From the NCBI RefSeq assembly GCF_009380135.2, contig NZ_WHUT02000001.1:310001-374000 (forward strand): 64,000 bases of DNA, given 5' to 3'. The notes below the pieces were generated by a model, which made no database searches, was not told the DNA's origin, and saw nothing but the letters and a program-made list of their open reading frames with translations. Below are positions 49,540-59,159 of this stretch, piece by piece. The stretch's first letter is position 1; each line of letters opens with the position of its first letter. A program made the translations under genes and the position numbers. Source of the stretch: Fertoeibacter niger. Its GTDB lineage: Bacteria; Pseudomonadota; Alphaproteobacteria; Rhodobacterales; Rhodobacteraceae.

Positions 49540-50100
49540 ATGGTCAGCCTGAACCGCATCGTGATGCAGAAGAAATCCCGCGCGCTGATCCGCGCCCTGC
49601 ATCCCGAACGGCTGGAGGTGGCCGAGATTTCCGGCAAATGGGGCCGCCAGTTCCCCTTCCGCAGCTATGAGCGGTTTCTTTACCCCACGCATGACATCTG
49701 CGCTGGCCCGGTCCTGGGCGCGGACGGTGCCCCGCGCCAGTTCGATCTGGTCATGGCCAATCAGGTCTGGGAACATCTTGACAGGCCCTATGCCGCCACC
49801 CGCCATGTGCTGCAGATGCTGCGGCCCGGCGGGCATTTCTGGGTGGCTGTGCCGTTCCACATCCCGTTTCACGCCGCCCCCACCGATTGTTCACGCTGGA
49901 CAGCGCGCGGGCTGAAGAACCTCTTGATCGAGGCGGGCTTTGCCGAGGATGCCATCTCTGCCGACCAATGGGGCAACCGCGCCGCCGCCCTGCGCAATCT
50001 GGAGCCGGATTGGCCCCCCGAACATGCCCCCGAAACCGATGACCTGACCAATGACCCGGAGTTTCCGCTGGTCAGCTGGGCCATCGCGCGCAAGGGGTGA
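49540..50100 (+). CDS. SAM methyltransferase-like protein with an atypical motif I
   Basis: A 186-residue protein with post-motifs of class I methyltransferases: FDLVMANQVWEHLDRPYAATRHVLQMLRPGG. The usual GxGxG SAM loop is replaced by EISGKWGRQ near residue 28, so SAM binding may differ or be lost. The substrate is unknown. It stands 143 bp after lpdA. Alternative ATG at 49564 would remove eight residues. Confidence 0.78.
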   Translation: MVSLNRIVMQKKSRALIRALHPERLEVAEISGKWGRQFPFRSYERFLYPTHDICAGPVLGADGAPRQFDLVMANQVWEHLDRPYAATRHVLQMLRPGGHFWVAVPFHIPFHAAPTDCSRWTARGLKNLLIEAGFAEDAISADQWGNRAAALRNLEPDWPPEHAPETDDLTNDPEFPLVSWAIARKG

Positions 50101-50167
50101 TACCCTGCGGGGTGAAACCGCCCGCAGGCTCTGGCCCTTGCCGCTGGCTTGATCTAACCCTTGCGGC

Positions 50168-51343
50168 ATGACTCGCGCGATCCCTCCGATGCTGCTGGTT
50201 CTGGTGCTGTGGTGTGCGGGCCTCGGCTCTGCCGCGCAATTTGCCAAGCTGGGGGTGGTGTTTGATCTGCTGGCCGCCGCCTATCCGGGGCAAAGTGCCG
50301 CCATGTTGGGGCTGGCGATTTCCATCGTGGGGTTCGTAGGGCTGATCTTCGGCACCACGGCGGGTCTGCTGGTGCAGCGGCTGGGGTATCGGCGGGTGCT
50401 GGTCGGGGCCTTGGCGGCGGGGGCGCTGCTGTCGGCGCTGCAAGCCATGCTGCCGCCGCTGCCGGTGCTTCTGGGCCTGCGGCTGGCTGAGGGGCTGTCG
50501 CATCTTGCCATTGTGGTGGCCGCGCCGGTGATGATCGCGCAGGTGGCCCCGCCGCGCCAGCAGGGGCTGGCGATGACGCTGTGGAGCAGCTTTTTCGCCG
50601 TCTGTTTCGCGCTGGTGGCCTGGGCCGGGCGGCCGCTGGCCGAGGCGCAGGGGTTGGGCGCGCTGCTGCTGGCACATGCGGGCTACATGGCGGTGTTTGC
50701 CGGGCTGCTGTCCTGGCTAATGCCGCGTGATGTGCCGCAAGCGCCGCAGCCCCTGTCTGTGGGCGGCCTGCTGCGCCAGCACGGGCATATCTATGCTTCG
50801 CCCCGCATCGCCGCCCCGGCGCTGGGTTTCTTTTGTTACACAGTTACTTATGTGGCGCTGCTTACCCTGTTGCCACCGCTGTTCGGTGCGCGGCAGGCGA
50901 TGGTGGCGGCGGCCTTTCCGTTGGTCAGCATCGCGGTATCGCTGACGCTGGGCGTCTGGCTGCTGAAAAAACTGCCCGCTGTGACCATCGTGCAGGGCGG
51001 CTTTGCGCTGGCGGTGCTGGGGGCGGTGGTGCTGTGGCTGTTCTGGGCGGTGCCAGTGGTTGCCTTGGCCGGGGCCTTTGCCATTGCCGCCGCTTTGGGG
51101 CTGGTGCAGGGCGCGTCCTTTGCCGCCATTCCGCAATTGAACGCGGCGGCTGCCGACCGGGCGGGTGCCTCGGGTGCCGTGGCGCAACTGGGCAATCTGG
51201 GCACCACCACCGGCACGCCGCTGCTGGCCTTGCTGCTGGCCGGGCAGGGCATCGGTGGGCTGGCGCTGTTCGTTCTGTTGCCTTCCGCGCTGGGGATTGC
51301 CTTGCATCTTTGGCTTTCCGCCCGCCGCAGCACCTCGCCGTAA
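50168..51343 (+). CDS. MFS transporter
   Basis: A 391-residue major facilitator with about 12 hydrophobic helices. GLLVQRLGYRRVLVGALAAG is the motif A region, and GLRLAEGLSHLAIVVAAPVMIA spans helix 4-5. It resembles CynX/NimT-type transporters; the substrate is undefined. It sits between the methyltransferase gene and uvrA on the same strand, 107 bp before the uvrA start, with the SOS box in between. Confidence 0.9.
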   Translation: MTRAIPPMLLVLVLWCAGLGSAAQFAKLGVVFDLLAAAYPGQSAAMLGLAISIVGFVGLIFGTTAGLLVQRLGYRRVLVGALAAGALLSALQAMLPPLPVLLGLRLAEGLSHLAIVVAAPVMIAQVAPPRQQGLAMTLWSSFFAVCFALVAWAGRPLAEAQGLGALLLAHAGYMAVFAGLLSWLMPRDVPQAPQPLSVGGLLRQHGHIYASPRIAAPALGFFCYTVTYVALLTLLPPLFGARQAMVAAAFPLVSIAVSLTLGVWLLKKLPAVTIVQGGFALAVLGAVVLWLFWAVPVVALAGAFAIAAALGLVQGASFAAIPQLNAAAADRAGASGAVAQLGNLGTTTGTPLLALLLAGQGIGGLALFVLLPSALGIALHLWLSARRSTSP

Positions 51344-51367
51344 GGTTTTTTGCGCCGCATCGCAAAA

Positions 51368-51382
51368 GTTCACCAATTGTTC
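51368..51382. promoter_or_regulatory. LexA (SOS) box of uvrA
   Basis: The bases are GTTC, ACCAATT, GTTC: an exact GTTC-N7-GTTC repeat, the alphaproteobacterial SOS operator. It ends 68 bp before the uvrA start and begins 25 bp after the MFS stop. The recA box in this window is the same motif on the other strand. Confidence 0.85.
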
Positions 51383-51450
51383 ACGTTTAGCAGTTGGAGA
51401 CTCAGCCCAAAGCCTCTATCTGTTGGCAGTTGACCACGATGGGGCGGGCC

Positions 51451-54309
51451 ATGGCCGAGCAGAAGTTCATTTCGGTGCGCGGGGCGCGCGAACACAACCT
51501 CAAAGGCATCGACGTGGACATTCCGCGCGATCAGCTGGTGGTTATCACCGGTCTGTCGGGGTCGGGCAAGTCGTCACTGGCCTTTGACACGATCTATGCC
51601 GAGGGCCAGCGCCGTTATGTCGAAAGCCTGTCGGCCTATGCCCGGCAATTTCTTGACATGATGGGCAAGCCCGATGTCGATCACATCTCGGGCCTCAGCC
51701 CCGCGATTTCCATCGAACAGAAGACCACCTCGAAAAACCCGCGCTCCACCGTCGGCACGGTGACGGAAATCTACGATTACATGCGCCTGCTTTATGCCCG
51801 GGTCGGCACGCCCTATAGCCCCGCCACCGGCCTGCCGATCACCGCCATGCAGGTGCAGGACATGGTGGATGCCGTGATGGCGATGGAAGAGGGCACGCGC
51901 GCCTATCTGCTGGCCCCGATCATCCGCGACCGCAAGGGCGAATACAAAAAGGAATTTCTGGAACTGCGCAAGCAAGGCTTCCAGCGGGTCAAGGTGAACG
52001 GCGCGTTTCACGATCTGGAAGACGCGCCGACGCTGGACAAGAAATTCCGCCACAACATCGACGTGGTGGTTGACCGGATCGTGGTCAAGGATGGCATCCA
52101 GACCCGGCTGGCCGACAGTTTCCGCACCGCGCTGAACCTGGCCGATGGCATCGCGCTGATCGAAACCGCCCCGGCCGAGGGCGAGCCCGTGCGCACCACG
52201 TTCTCCGAAAAATTCGCCTGCCCGGTGTCGGGTTTCACCATCCCCGAAATCGAACCCCGGCTGTTTTCCTTCAACGCGCCCTTCGGGGCCTGCCCGGTCT
52301 GTGACGGGCTGGGGGTGGAACTGTTCTTTGACGAGCGGCTGGTGGTGCCCGATCAGGGCCTGACCCTGCTGCAAGGGGCCATCGCGCCCTGGGCCAAGTC
52401 GAAAAGCCCCTATTTCACCCAGACCATCGAGGCGTTGTCAAAGCACTATGACTTTGACAAGAAAAAGAAATGGAAAGACCTGCCAGAAGCGGTGCAGCAG
52501 GTTTTCCTTTATGGTTCGGGCGAGCAGGAGATCACCTTCCGCTATGACGAGGGCGGGCGGATCTATCAGGTATCCCGCGTGTTCGAGGGCGTGATCCCCA
52601 ACATGGAACGCCGCTACCGCGAGACGGATTCGGCCTGGAGCCGCGAGGATATGGAGCGGTTCCAGAACAACCGCCCCTGTGGTTCCTGCCACGGTTTCCG
52701 CCTGAAACCCGAGGCGCTGGCGGTGAAGATCGGCGGGCTGCATGTCGGCAATGTGGTGCAGATGTCGATCCGCGAGGCGCATGCCTGGGTCGCCACCGTG
52801 CCCGATGCGCTGACGGCGCAGAAGAACGAGATCGCAAAGGCCATTCTGAAGGAAATCCGCGAACGCCTTGGATTCCTTGTGAATGTGGGGCTGGATTATC
52901 TGTCGCTTTCCCGTGCGGCGGGCACGCTTTCGGGCGGGGAAAGCCAGCGTATCCGGCTGGCCTCACAGATCGGGTCGGGGCTGACCGGCGTGCTTTATGT
53001 GCTGGATGAACCCAGCATCGGCCTGCACCAGCGCGACAATGACCGGCTCTTGACCACGCTGAAAAACCTGCGCGATCAGGGCAATTCGGTGCTGGTGGTG
53101 GAACATGACGAAGACGCGATCCGCGAGGCGGACTATGTGTTCGACATCGGGCCGGGGGCCGGGGTGCATGGCGGCCGCGTTGTGAGTCACGGCACGCCGG
53201 CCGAGATCATGGCCGATGCGGGCAGCGTGACGGGGCAGTATCTGTCGGGTGTGCGGTCGATCCCGATCCGGGCGGAGCGGCGCAAGGGCAACGGAAAAAA
53301 GGTAACGGTGGTAAAGGCTTCGGGCAACAACCTGCGCGATGTGACGGTGGATTTTCCGCTGGGCATGTTTGTCTGCGTGACCGGCGTGTCGGGCGGCGGC
53401 AAATCCACCCTGACCATCGAGACCCTGTTCAAGACCGCCGCCACCCGGCTGAACGGCGCGCGCGAAACGCCTGCGCCCTGCGAGACGATCCGGGGGTTCG
53501 AACATCTGGACAAGGTGATCGACATCGACCAGCGGGCCATCGGGCGCACGCCGCGTTCCAACCCGGCCACCTATACCGGGGCCTTTACGCCGATCCGCGA
53601 CTGGTTCGCGGGACTGCCGGAATCGAAGGTGCGCGGCTATCAGCCCGGGCGGTTCAGTTTCAACGTCAAGGGCGGGCGCTGCGAGGCCTGTCAGGGCGAC
53701 GGCGTGATCAAGATCGAGATGCACTTTCTGCCCGATGTCTATGTGACCTGCGAGACCTGCAAGGGCGCGCGCTATAACCGCGAGACTTTGGAAGTAAAGT
53801 TCAAGAACAAAAGCATAGCCGACGTTCTTGACATGACGGTTGAAGATGCGCAGGAGTTTTTCCAGGCGGTGCCCGGCATCCGCGAAAAGATGGACGCGCT
53901 GGTGCGGGTGGGCTTGGGCTATATCAAGGTGGGCCAGCAGGCGACCACGCTGTCAGGCGGCGAAGCGCAGCGGGTGAAGCTGTCGAAAGAGCTCAGCCGC
54001 CGCGCGACGGGGCGGACGCTGTATATTCTGGATGAGCCGACCACCGGGCTGCATTTCGAGGATGTGAAGAAGCTATTGGAAGTGCTGCATGAACTGGTCG
54101 ATCAGGGCAATACGGTCGTGGTGATCGAGCATAACCTCGACGTGGTGAAAACCGCTGACTGGATCATCGACATCGGCCCCGAGGGCGGTGACGGCGGCGG
54201 GCAGGTGGTGGCGGTGGGCACGCCCGAAGATGTGGCCAAGGTGGAGGCCAGCCATACCGGGCGCTATCTGAAGGCCATGCTGAACCCGCGCCGTCTGGCG
54301 GCGGAATAG
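51451..54309 (+). CDS. uvrA: Excinuclease ABC subunit A
   Basis: DNA damage sensor of nucleotide excision repair; it loads UvrB on lesions. The 952 residues have two ABC ATPase modules: Walker [10 protein letters not shown] and GVSGGGKST, signature [12 protein letters not shown] and [12 protein letters not shown], and Walker B LYVLDEPS and LYILDEPT. Zinc-finger cysteines occur in CPVCDG and in CEACQGDG with CETCKG. The ATG at 51451 begins [16 protein letters not shown]; earlier in-frame codons are not family-like. It is controlled by an SOS box upstream. Confidence 0.98.
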   Translation: MAEQKFISVRGAREHNLKGIDVDIPRDQLVVITGLSGSGKSSLAFDTIYAEGQRRYVESLSAYARQFLDMMGKPDVDHISGLSPAISIEQKTTSKNPRSTVGTVTEIYDYMRLLYARVGTPYSPATGLPITAMQVQDMVDAVMAMEEGTRAYLLAPIIRDRKGEYKKEFLELRKQGFQRVKVNGAFHDLEDAPTLDKKFRHNIDVVVDRIVVKDGIQTRLADSFRTALNLADGIALIETAPAEGEPVRTTFSEKFACPVSGFTIPEIEPRLFSFNAPFGACPVCDGLGVELFFDERLVVPDQGLTLLQGAIAPWAKSKSPYFTQTIEALSKHYDFDKKKKWKDLPEAVQQVFLYGSGEQEITFRYDEGGRIYQVSRVFEGVIPNMERRYRETDSAWSREDMERFQNNRPCGSCHGFRLKPEALAVKIGGLHVGNVVQMSIREAHAWVATVPDALTAQKNEIAKAILKEIRERLGFLVNVGLDYLSLSRAAGTLSGGESQRIRLASQIGSGLTGVLYVLDEPSIGLHQRDNDRLLTTLKNLRDQGNSVLVVEHDEDAIREADYVFDIGPGAGVHGGRVVSHGTPAEIMADAGSVTGQYLSGVRSIPIRAERRKGNGKKVTVVKASGNNLRDVTVDFPLGMFVCVTGVSGGGKSTLTIETLFKTAATRLNGARETPAPCETIRGFEHLDKVIDIDQRAIGRTPRSNPATYTGAFTPIRDWFAGLPESKVRGYQPGRFSFNVKGGRCEACQGDGVIKIEMHFLPDVYVTCETCKGARYNRETLEVKFKNKSIADVLDMTVEDAQEFFQAVPGIREKMDALVRVGLGYIKVGQQATTLSGGEAQRVKLSKELSRRATGRTLYILDEPTTGLHFEDVKKLLEVLHELVDQGNTVVVIEHNLDVVKTADWIIDIGPEGGDGGGQVVAVGTPEDVAKVEASHTGRYLKAMLNPRRLAAE

Positions 54310-54414
54310 GCGGCGCAATAGGTCGGGGGTCCGGCCGCGGGGGGCATCGAGCCCCCGCTTGGCCGGGCTGCCGCAAGCAGCAGGCCGGTGCGCCGCGGAT
54401 GGCCGCGGGCAGGG

Positions 54415-54433
54415 GCCTCCGGCGGGGATATTT
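54415..54433 (+). repeat. 19-bp intergenic element, copy 1
   Basis: GCCTCCGGCGGGGATATTT occurs here and, in inverted orientation, at 57527-57545. The two copies flank the acd-hydrolase-mmsB genes. I recall related elements between genes in other Rhodobacteraceae. Confidence 0.85.
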
Positions 54434-54459
54434 AGGGGCAGAAAATTAGGGGCAGAAAA
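54432..54459 (+). repeat. 14-bp direct tandem repeat
   Basis: TTAGGGGCAGAAAA is repeated exactly twice (54432-54445 and 54446-54459), directly after the 19-bp element and 18 bp before the mmsB stop codon on the opposite strand. Confidence 0.88.
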
Positions 54460-54477
54460 TGCTGCGTGGGGCTTGGC

Positions 54478-55350
54478 TTAGTGCCCGATGTGGCGCTTTG
54501 TGAACCGTGGCAGCATGGCCGAGAAATCCATGCCTTTGCCGCCTTCCTCCTCGACAAACTGGCGGTAGAGTTCTGCGGCCAGGGCACCCATCGGGGTTTC
54601 GGCATGGCTGGCCGTTGCGGCCTGTTGTGCCAGCAGCAGGTCTTTCAGCATCAGTTCGGCGGCGAAACCCGGGCGATAGCCGTTGTCGGCGGGGCTGGCG
54701 GGGCCGATGCCGGGGGCAGGGCAATAGCTGGTGAGCGACCAGCTTTGCCCCGAGGAGGTGGAGGCCACATCGAACAGTTTCTGCCGGTCAAGGCCCAGCC
54801 GGTCGGCCAGGGCAAAAGCCTCACATGTGGCGATCATCGTGACGCCCAGGATCATGTTGTTGCAGATCTTTGCGGACTGGCCGGCACCGGACGGGCCGCA
54901 ATGCACGGCTTTGGCCCCCATGATCGCGAAGAGGGGTTCAGCGGTGGCAAAGGCGCTGGCGGGACCGCCCACCATGAAGGTCAGCCTGCCTGCCGCAGCG
55001 CCCGCTGTGCCGCCCGATACCGGCGCATCAAGGGCTGCAATGCCCCGCGCTTCGGCCAGGGCGGCCACGGTGCGGGCGCTGTCGACATCGACGGTGGAGC
55101 AGTCGCAGAACACGGCATGGGCGGGCAGGGCGGGGATGATCTCGGCCGCCACCCTGCGCAGGATGTCCCCGTTGGGCAGCATGGTGATGGCCACATCGGC
55201 CCCGGCAACGGCAGCGGCGGCGCTGCTGGCGGCGGTCAGGCCAGCGGGGATGGTTGCCGTGTCATATCCGGTGACGTTGTGACCGGCGGCGGCAAGGTTC
55301 AGCGCCATGGGTGCGCCCATGTTGCCAAGGCCGATGAATGCGATGTTCAT
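54478..55350 (-). CDS. mmsB: 3-hydroxyisobutyrate dehydrogenase
   Basis: Oxidises 3-hydroxyisobutyrate to methylmalonate semialdehyde with NAD in valine breakdown. The 290 residues have the Rossmann start IAFIGLGNMGAPMALNLAAAG, the substrate-binding DAPVSGGTAGAAAGRLTFM, and the catalytic Lys in GAGQSAKICNNM. Its start shares four bases with the upstream hydrolase stop, so it is the last gene of a three-gene operon. Confidence 0.95.
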   Translation of the reverse strand: MNIAFIGLGNMGAPMALNLAAAGHNVTGYDTATIPAGLTAASSAAAAVAGADVAITMLPNGDILRRVAAEIIPALPAHAVFCDCSTVDVDSARTVAALAEARGIAALDAPVSGGTAGAAAGRLTFMVGGPASAFATAEPLFAIMGAKAVHCGPSGAGQSAKICNNMILGVTMIATCEAFALADRLGLDRQKLFDVASTSSGQSWSLTSYCPAPGIGPASPADNGYRPGFAAELMLKDLLLAQQAATASHAETPMGALAAELYRQFVEEEGGKGMDFSAMLPRFTKRHIGH

Positions 55351-56375
55351 GCGATGTCTCCGGGGAAGGTCAGGGTGTCGGGGCCGAGGGGGGCCAGCAT
55401 CCGCGCGATCTCGGCCTCGGGTGCCGGGCCGCTGTGGGCCCAGCGGGGGTTGCGGTCACGGTCGATGATGGCGGCGCGGATGCCTTCGAGAAAATCGCCC
55501 TGCGCCTGCGCGCGGTGGGTGAAGCGGTATTCCAGTTCCAGTGCCGCCCTCAAGGTGGGGGCCGGGCCAAGCAGGCGCTGAATGGCAATGGTGCAGGCCC
55601 CGGCGAGTGGAGAGATGCGGGCGATCTGGTGCAACGTGTCGGCGGCAAAGGGGCTGGCATCGGCGCGCAGGCTGTCGGTGATCGCGGCAAGGCTGGGGGC
55701 CGCAAAATGCCGGTCGATCAGGGGGCGCAGGGTGGCCAGCGGGGCTTCGGCTGCGAGATGGGGGGGAATGGTGATCGCGCCCGAGATCAGGCTTGCGGTC
55801 AGCGCGGGCCAATCGGCCTGCGGCACAAAGGCATCGGCGAACCCGGCATGAAGCGCGTCCCCCGGCCCCATCCGCGCACCCGTGACACCCAGATAGCTGC
55901 CCAGTTTCCCCGGCGCGCGGGCCAGCAGGGCAGAACTGCCCACATCGGGCACCAGACCGATACCGCATTCGGGCAGGGCAATCTGGCTGGTTTCACCCAC
56001 GATGCGGTGGCTGGCGTGGCAGCCAAGGCCCACGCCGCCGCCCATGGTGAAACCCTGCATCAGCGCGACCACCGGCTTGGGATAGGCGGCAATGCGGGCG
56101 TTCATGCGGTATTCGTCGCGCCAGAAGGCCTGGCCATGGGCATGGTCGCCCGCGGTGCCGCGCGCATACAATTCGGCGATGTCGCCCCCGGCGCAGAAGG
56201 CCCTGTCGCCGATGGCGTCGATCACGATCAGGCGCACCTGCGCGTCATCCCGCCAGCCCTGCAACGCCGCGTCGATGGCCATGCACATCGGATAGCTGAG
56301 CGCGTTCAGCGCCTCGGGCCGGTTCAGCGTGATGCGTCCGGCATGGCCTTCGCGGCGGATCAGCACATCGCTCAT
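55347..56375 (-). CDS. 3-hydroxyisobutyryl-CoA hydrolase (crotonase fold)
   Basis: A 342-residue crotonase-superfamily enzyme, most likely the valine-pathway hydrolase that releases 3-hydroxyisobutyrate from its CoA ester. ITLNRPEALNALSYPM is the N-terminal strand/helix, FCAGGDIAELYARG and MGGGVGLGCHASHRI form the oxyanion hole, and EIGIGL-like sequence (ECGIGLVPDVGSS) carries the conserved Glu. Length and neighbours favour hydrolase over enoyl-CoA hydratase. The start overlaps the stop of the acyl-CoA dehydrogenase gene by four bases. Confidence 0.92.
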   Translation of the reverse strand: MSDVLIRREGHAGRITLNRPEALNALSYPMCMAIDAALQGWRDDAQVRLIVIDAIGDRAFCAGGDIAELYARGTAGDHAHGQAFWRDEYRMNARIAAYPKPVVALMQGFTMGGGVGLGCHASHRIVGETSQIALPECGIGLVPDVGSSALLARAPGKLGSYLGVTGARMGPGDALHAGFADAFVPQADWPALTASLISGAITIPPHLAAEAPLATLRPLIDRHFAAPSLAAITDSLRADASPFAADTLHQIARISPLAGACTIAIQRLLGPAPTLRAALELEYRFTHRAQAQGDFLEGIRAAIIDRDRNPRWAHSGPAPEAEIARMLAPLGPDTLTFPGDIA

Positions 56376-57502
56376 GGCTGGGTCAGTGCGCGGGCGATGA
56401 TCACGCGCATGATCTCGTTCGTGCCCTCCAGGATCTGATGCACCCGCAGGTCGCGCACGATCTTCTCGATGCCATAATCGGCCAGATAGCCATAGCCGCC
56501 AAAGAGTTGCAGGCAGTTGTTCGCAACCGTGAAAGCCGCGTCGGTGACATGCAGCTTGGCCATGGCGCAGAAATGCGTGGCATCGGGCGCGCCCTGATCC
56601 AGCTTCCACGCCGCCTGCCGCAAGAAGATGCGGGCGGCCTGCAAGGTCACCTCCATATCCGCCAGCCGGAATTGCAGCGCCTGAAACTGGTTGATCGCCT
56701 GCCCGAAAGCCTGCCGTTCGGCCATATAGGCGCGGGTCGCGTCAAAGGCCGCCTGCGCCCCGCCCAGGGCGCAGGCCGCGATGTTCAGCCGCCCGCCATC
56801 CAGCCCCGCCATGGCATAGGCAAAGCCGCGCCCTTCCTCGCCCAGCAAAGCGCCCGCGCAGCCATCCATCTGCAACTGGCGGGTCGGCTGTGCGCGCCAG
56901 CCCATCTTGTCCTCCAGCCCGCCAAAGCTGAGGCCCGCGGTGCAATCCTTCACCACAAAGGCCGAAATTCCCTTGGGGCCGGGGCCACCGCTGCGGGCCA
57001 TGACGACATAGCCATCGGAATAGCCACCGCCCGAGATGAAGGCCTTGGTGCCGGTCAACACATGGCCATCGCCCGCAGGCTCCGCGCGGCTGCGCAAGGC
57101 GGCCGCATCAGACCCGGAACCGGGTTCGGTCAGCGCATAGGAAAACACCGTTTCCATCCGGCAAAGCCCGGGCAGAAGCTGGGCCTGCATGGCGGGGGTG
57201 GCAAACCTGTCGATCATGCCGCCGCACATGTTGTGGATCGACAGGAACGCCGCAACCGAAGGGCAAGCCATGGCCAGCGCCTCGAACACCAGCGTTCCGT
57301 CCAGCCTGGTCAGCTCCGATCCGCCATGCTCCCCGGCCACATAAAGCCCACCCAGGCCCAGTTCCGCCAGTTTCGGCCACAGGGCGCGGGGGATGGTGCC
57401 GTCACGCTCCCACAGGCGGGCATGCGGGGCGATTTCAGCCTGCCCGACCGCATGGGCCATGGCAAAGATCGCCTGCTGTTCCTCGCTCAGCGCAAAATCC
57501 AT
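56372..57502 (-). CDS. Acyl-CoA dehydrogenase (isobutyryl-CoA type)
   Basis: A 376-residue FAD acyl-CoA dehydrogenase, probably acting on isobutyryl-CoA in valine breakdown, judged by neighbours. Seen: ALTEPGSGSDAAAL (flavin/substrate loop), GTKAFISGGGYSDGYVVMA, RQAFGQAINQFQALQF, and the catalytic Glu in HQILEGTNEIMRVII near the C-terminus. The ATG at 57502 precedes DFALSEEQQAIFAMA. It is the first gene of the acd-hydrolase-mmsB operon, just downstream of the second 19-bp element. Confidence 0.93.
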   Translation of the reverse strand: MDFALSEEQQAIFAMAHAVGQAEIAPHARLWERDGTIPRALWPKLAELGLGGLYVAGEHGGSELTRLDGTLVFEALAMACPSVAAFLSIHNMCGGMIDRFATPAMQAQLLPGLCRMETVFSYALTEPGSGSDAAALRSRAEPAGDGHVLTGTKAFISGGGYSDGYVVMARSGGPGPKGISAFVVKDCTAGLSFGGLEDKMGWRAQPTRQLQMDGCAGALLGEEGRGFAYAMAGLDGGRLNIAACALGGAQAAFDATRAYMAERQAFGQAINQFQALQFRLADMEVTLQAARIFLRQAAWKLDQGAPDATHFCAMAKLHVTDAAFTVANNCLQLFGGYGYLADYGIEKIVRDLRVHQILEGTNEIMRVIIARALTQP

Positions 57503-57526
57503 GTCCCCACCCTTTCTTGCTGGCCC

Positions 57527-57545
57527 AAATATCCCCGCCGGAGGC
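57527..57545 (-). repeat. 19-bp intergenic element, copy 2 (inverted)
   Basis: Exact reverse complement of the element at 54415-54433. It lies 25 bp upstream of the acyl-CoA dehydrogenase start, where it could affect the operon's promoter. Confidence 0.85.
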
Positions 57546-57587
57546 CTGCAACCGTTCAAGCCGCAGGCCATCCGCTGGGCGGGTGCC

Positions 57588-57610
57588 AAAAATTTTGCTG
57601 CAAAATTTTT
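57588..57610 (-). terminator. AT-rich palindrome after mmsA
   Basis: A 23-base odd palindrome: AAAAATTTTGC, one base, GCAAAATTTTT. It is framed by GGGCGGG and CCGCCC, which extend the possible stem. Seventeen bases after the mmsA stop (minus strand), it ends in a T-run and probably terminates mmsA transcription before the acd operon. Confidence 0.6.
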
Positions 57611-57627
57611 AGCCCCGCCCGGCCGTG

Positions 57628-59127
57628 TCAGTCCATCGCCTTGAAGTTGAAGGCCGAACCTTCCTTGATGCCGGAAGGCCAGCGCGCGGTGATGGTCTTG
57701 GTGCGGGTGTAGAAGCGGAAGGCATCCGGCCCGTGCTGGTTCAGATCGCCAAAGCCCGATTTCTTCCAGCCCCCGAAGGTGTGATAGGCCAGCGGCACCG
57801 GGATGGGCACGTTGATGCCGATCATCCCGATATTCACCCGGTTGGCAAAATCGCGTGCCGTGTCGCCGTCGCGGGTAAAGATCGCGGTGCCATTGCCGTA
57901 TTCATGGTCCATCGCGTAACCCAACGCCTCCTCATAGGTCTTGGCGCGCACCGTGGACAGGACCGGGCCGAAAATCTCCTTGCGGTAGATGTCCATGTCG
58001 GTGGTCACATGGTCAAACAGATGCGGGCCAACGAAATAGCCGTTCTCATAGCCTTGCAGGTTGAAGTTGCGGCCGTCGACCACCAGTTTCGCGCCCTGAT
58101 CGACGCCGGATTGCACCAGTTTCAGGATGTTGGCCTTGGCGGCGGCGGTGACGACCGGGCCGTAATCCACATCATTGCCAGCGGTATAGGGGCCGACCTT
58201 CAGTTTCTCGATGCGCGGGATCAGCCGCTCGATCAGCGCATCGGCGGTCTTGTCACCCACCGGCACGGCCACCGAAATCGCCATGCAACGCTCGCCCGCA
58301 GCCCCGTAACCCGCACCCACCAGCGCATCGGCGGCCAGATCCAGATCGGCATCCGGCATGATGATCATGTGGTTCTTGGCACCGCCAAAGCACTGCACGC
58401 GCTTGCCGTTGGAACAGCCGCGGCCATAGATGTATTCGGCGATCGGGGTGGAGCCGACAAAGCCCACGGCGGCGATGGTCGGGTTGTCCAGAATCGCATC
58501 GACCGATTCCTTGTCGCCGTTGATGACCTGCAGCACGCCATCGGGAAGGCCCGCCTCCTTGCACAGTTCCGCCAGCATCAGCGGCACCGAGGGGTCACGT
58601 TCCGAAGGTTTCAGGATGAAAGCGTTGCCGCAGGCCAGCGCCGGGCCCATTTTCCACAACGGGATCATGGCGGGAAAGTTGAACGGCGTGATTCCGGCAG
58701 CGACGCCAACGGGTTGGCGCATCGAATACATGTCGATGCCTGGCCCGGCGGCGTCGGTGAATTCGCCCTTCAGCATCTGCGGCGCGCCGATGCAGAATTC
58801 GATCACCTCAAGCCCGCGCTGGATGTCGCCCTTGGCATCGGGGATGGTCTTGCCATGTTCGCGGGACAAAGCCTCGGCCAGCTTGTCCATGTCGCGGTTG
58901 ATCAGGCCCACCAGCGCCATCATCACGCGGCCGCGCTTTTGCGGGTTTGTGGCGCCCCATTTCGGCTGGGCCTTGGCGGCATCGGCCACGGCGGCGTCAA
59001 GCTCGGCCTTGGAGGCCAGCGGCACGCGGGCCTGCACCTCGCCCGTGGCGGGGTTGAACACATCGGCGAAGCGGCCCGACGTGCCCTTCACATGTTTGCC
59101 GTTGATCCAGTGGGTGAGTTCTTGCAT
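57628..59127 (-). CDS. mmsA: Methylmalonate-semialdehyde dehydrogenase (CoA-acylating)
   Basis: Converts methylmalonate semialdehyde to propionyl-CoA in valine catabolism. The 499 residues have FNPATGEVQARVPLA, the NAD-binding region around VGFVGSTPIAEYIYGRG, the GGAKNHMIIMPDADLD segment typical of MMSDH, and the catalytic Cys in GERCMAISV. The ATG at 59127 begins MQELTHWINGKHV. It is divergent from a LysR regulator and separated from the acd operon by an AT-rich terminator. Confidence 0.96.
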   Translation of the reverse strand: MQELTHWINGKHVKGTSGRFADVFNPATGEVQARVPLASKAELDAAVADAAKAQPKWGATNPQKRGRVMMALVGLINRDMDKLAEALSREHGKTIPDAKGDIQRGLEVIEFCIGAPQMLKGEFTDAAGPGIDMYSMRQPVGVAAGITPFNFPAMIPLWKMGPALACGNAFILKPSERDPSVPLMLAELCKEAGLPDGVLQVINGDKESVDAILDNPTIAAVGFVGSTPIAEYIYGRGCSNGKRVQCFGGAKNHMIIMPDADLDLAADALVGAGYGAAGERCMAISVAVPVGDKTADALIERLIPRIEKLKVGPYTAGNDVDYGPVVTAAAKANILKLVQSGVDQGAKLVVDGRNFNLQGYENGYFVGPHLFDHVTTDMDIYRKEIFGPVLSTVRAKTYEEALGYAMDHEYGNGTAIFTRDGDTARDFANRVNIGMIGINVPIPVPLAYHTFGGWKKSGFGDLNQHGPDAFRFYTRTKTITARWPSGIKEGSAFNFKAMD

Positions 59128-59159
59128 CGCGGTCTCCCTTGTTGCGCGCAGGATAGCCT

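Noticed and set aside
50104-50128. 8-bp hairpin after the methyltransferase gene
   Set aside because: Nine-base loop and no T-run, so it is not a convincing terminator.
54330-54362. GC-rich imperfect hairpin after uvrA as a terminator
   Set aside because: The stem has a bulge and no T-run follows.
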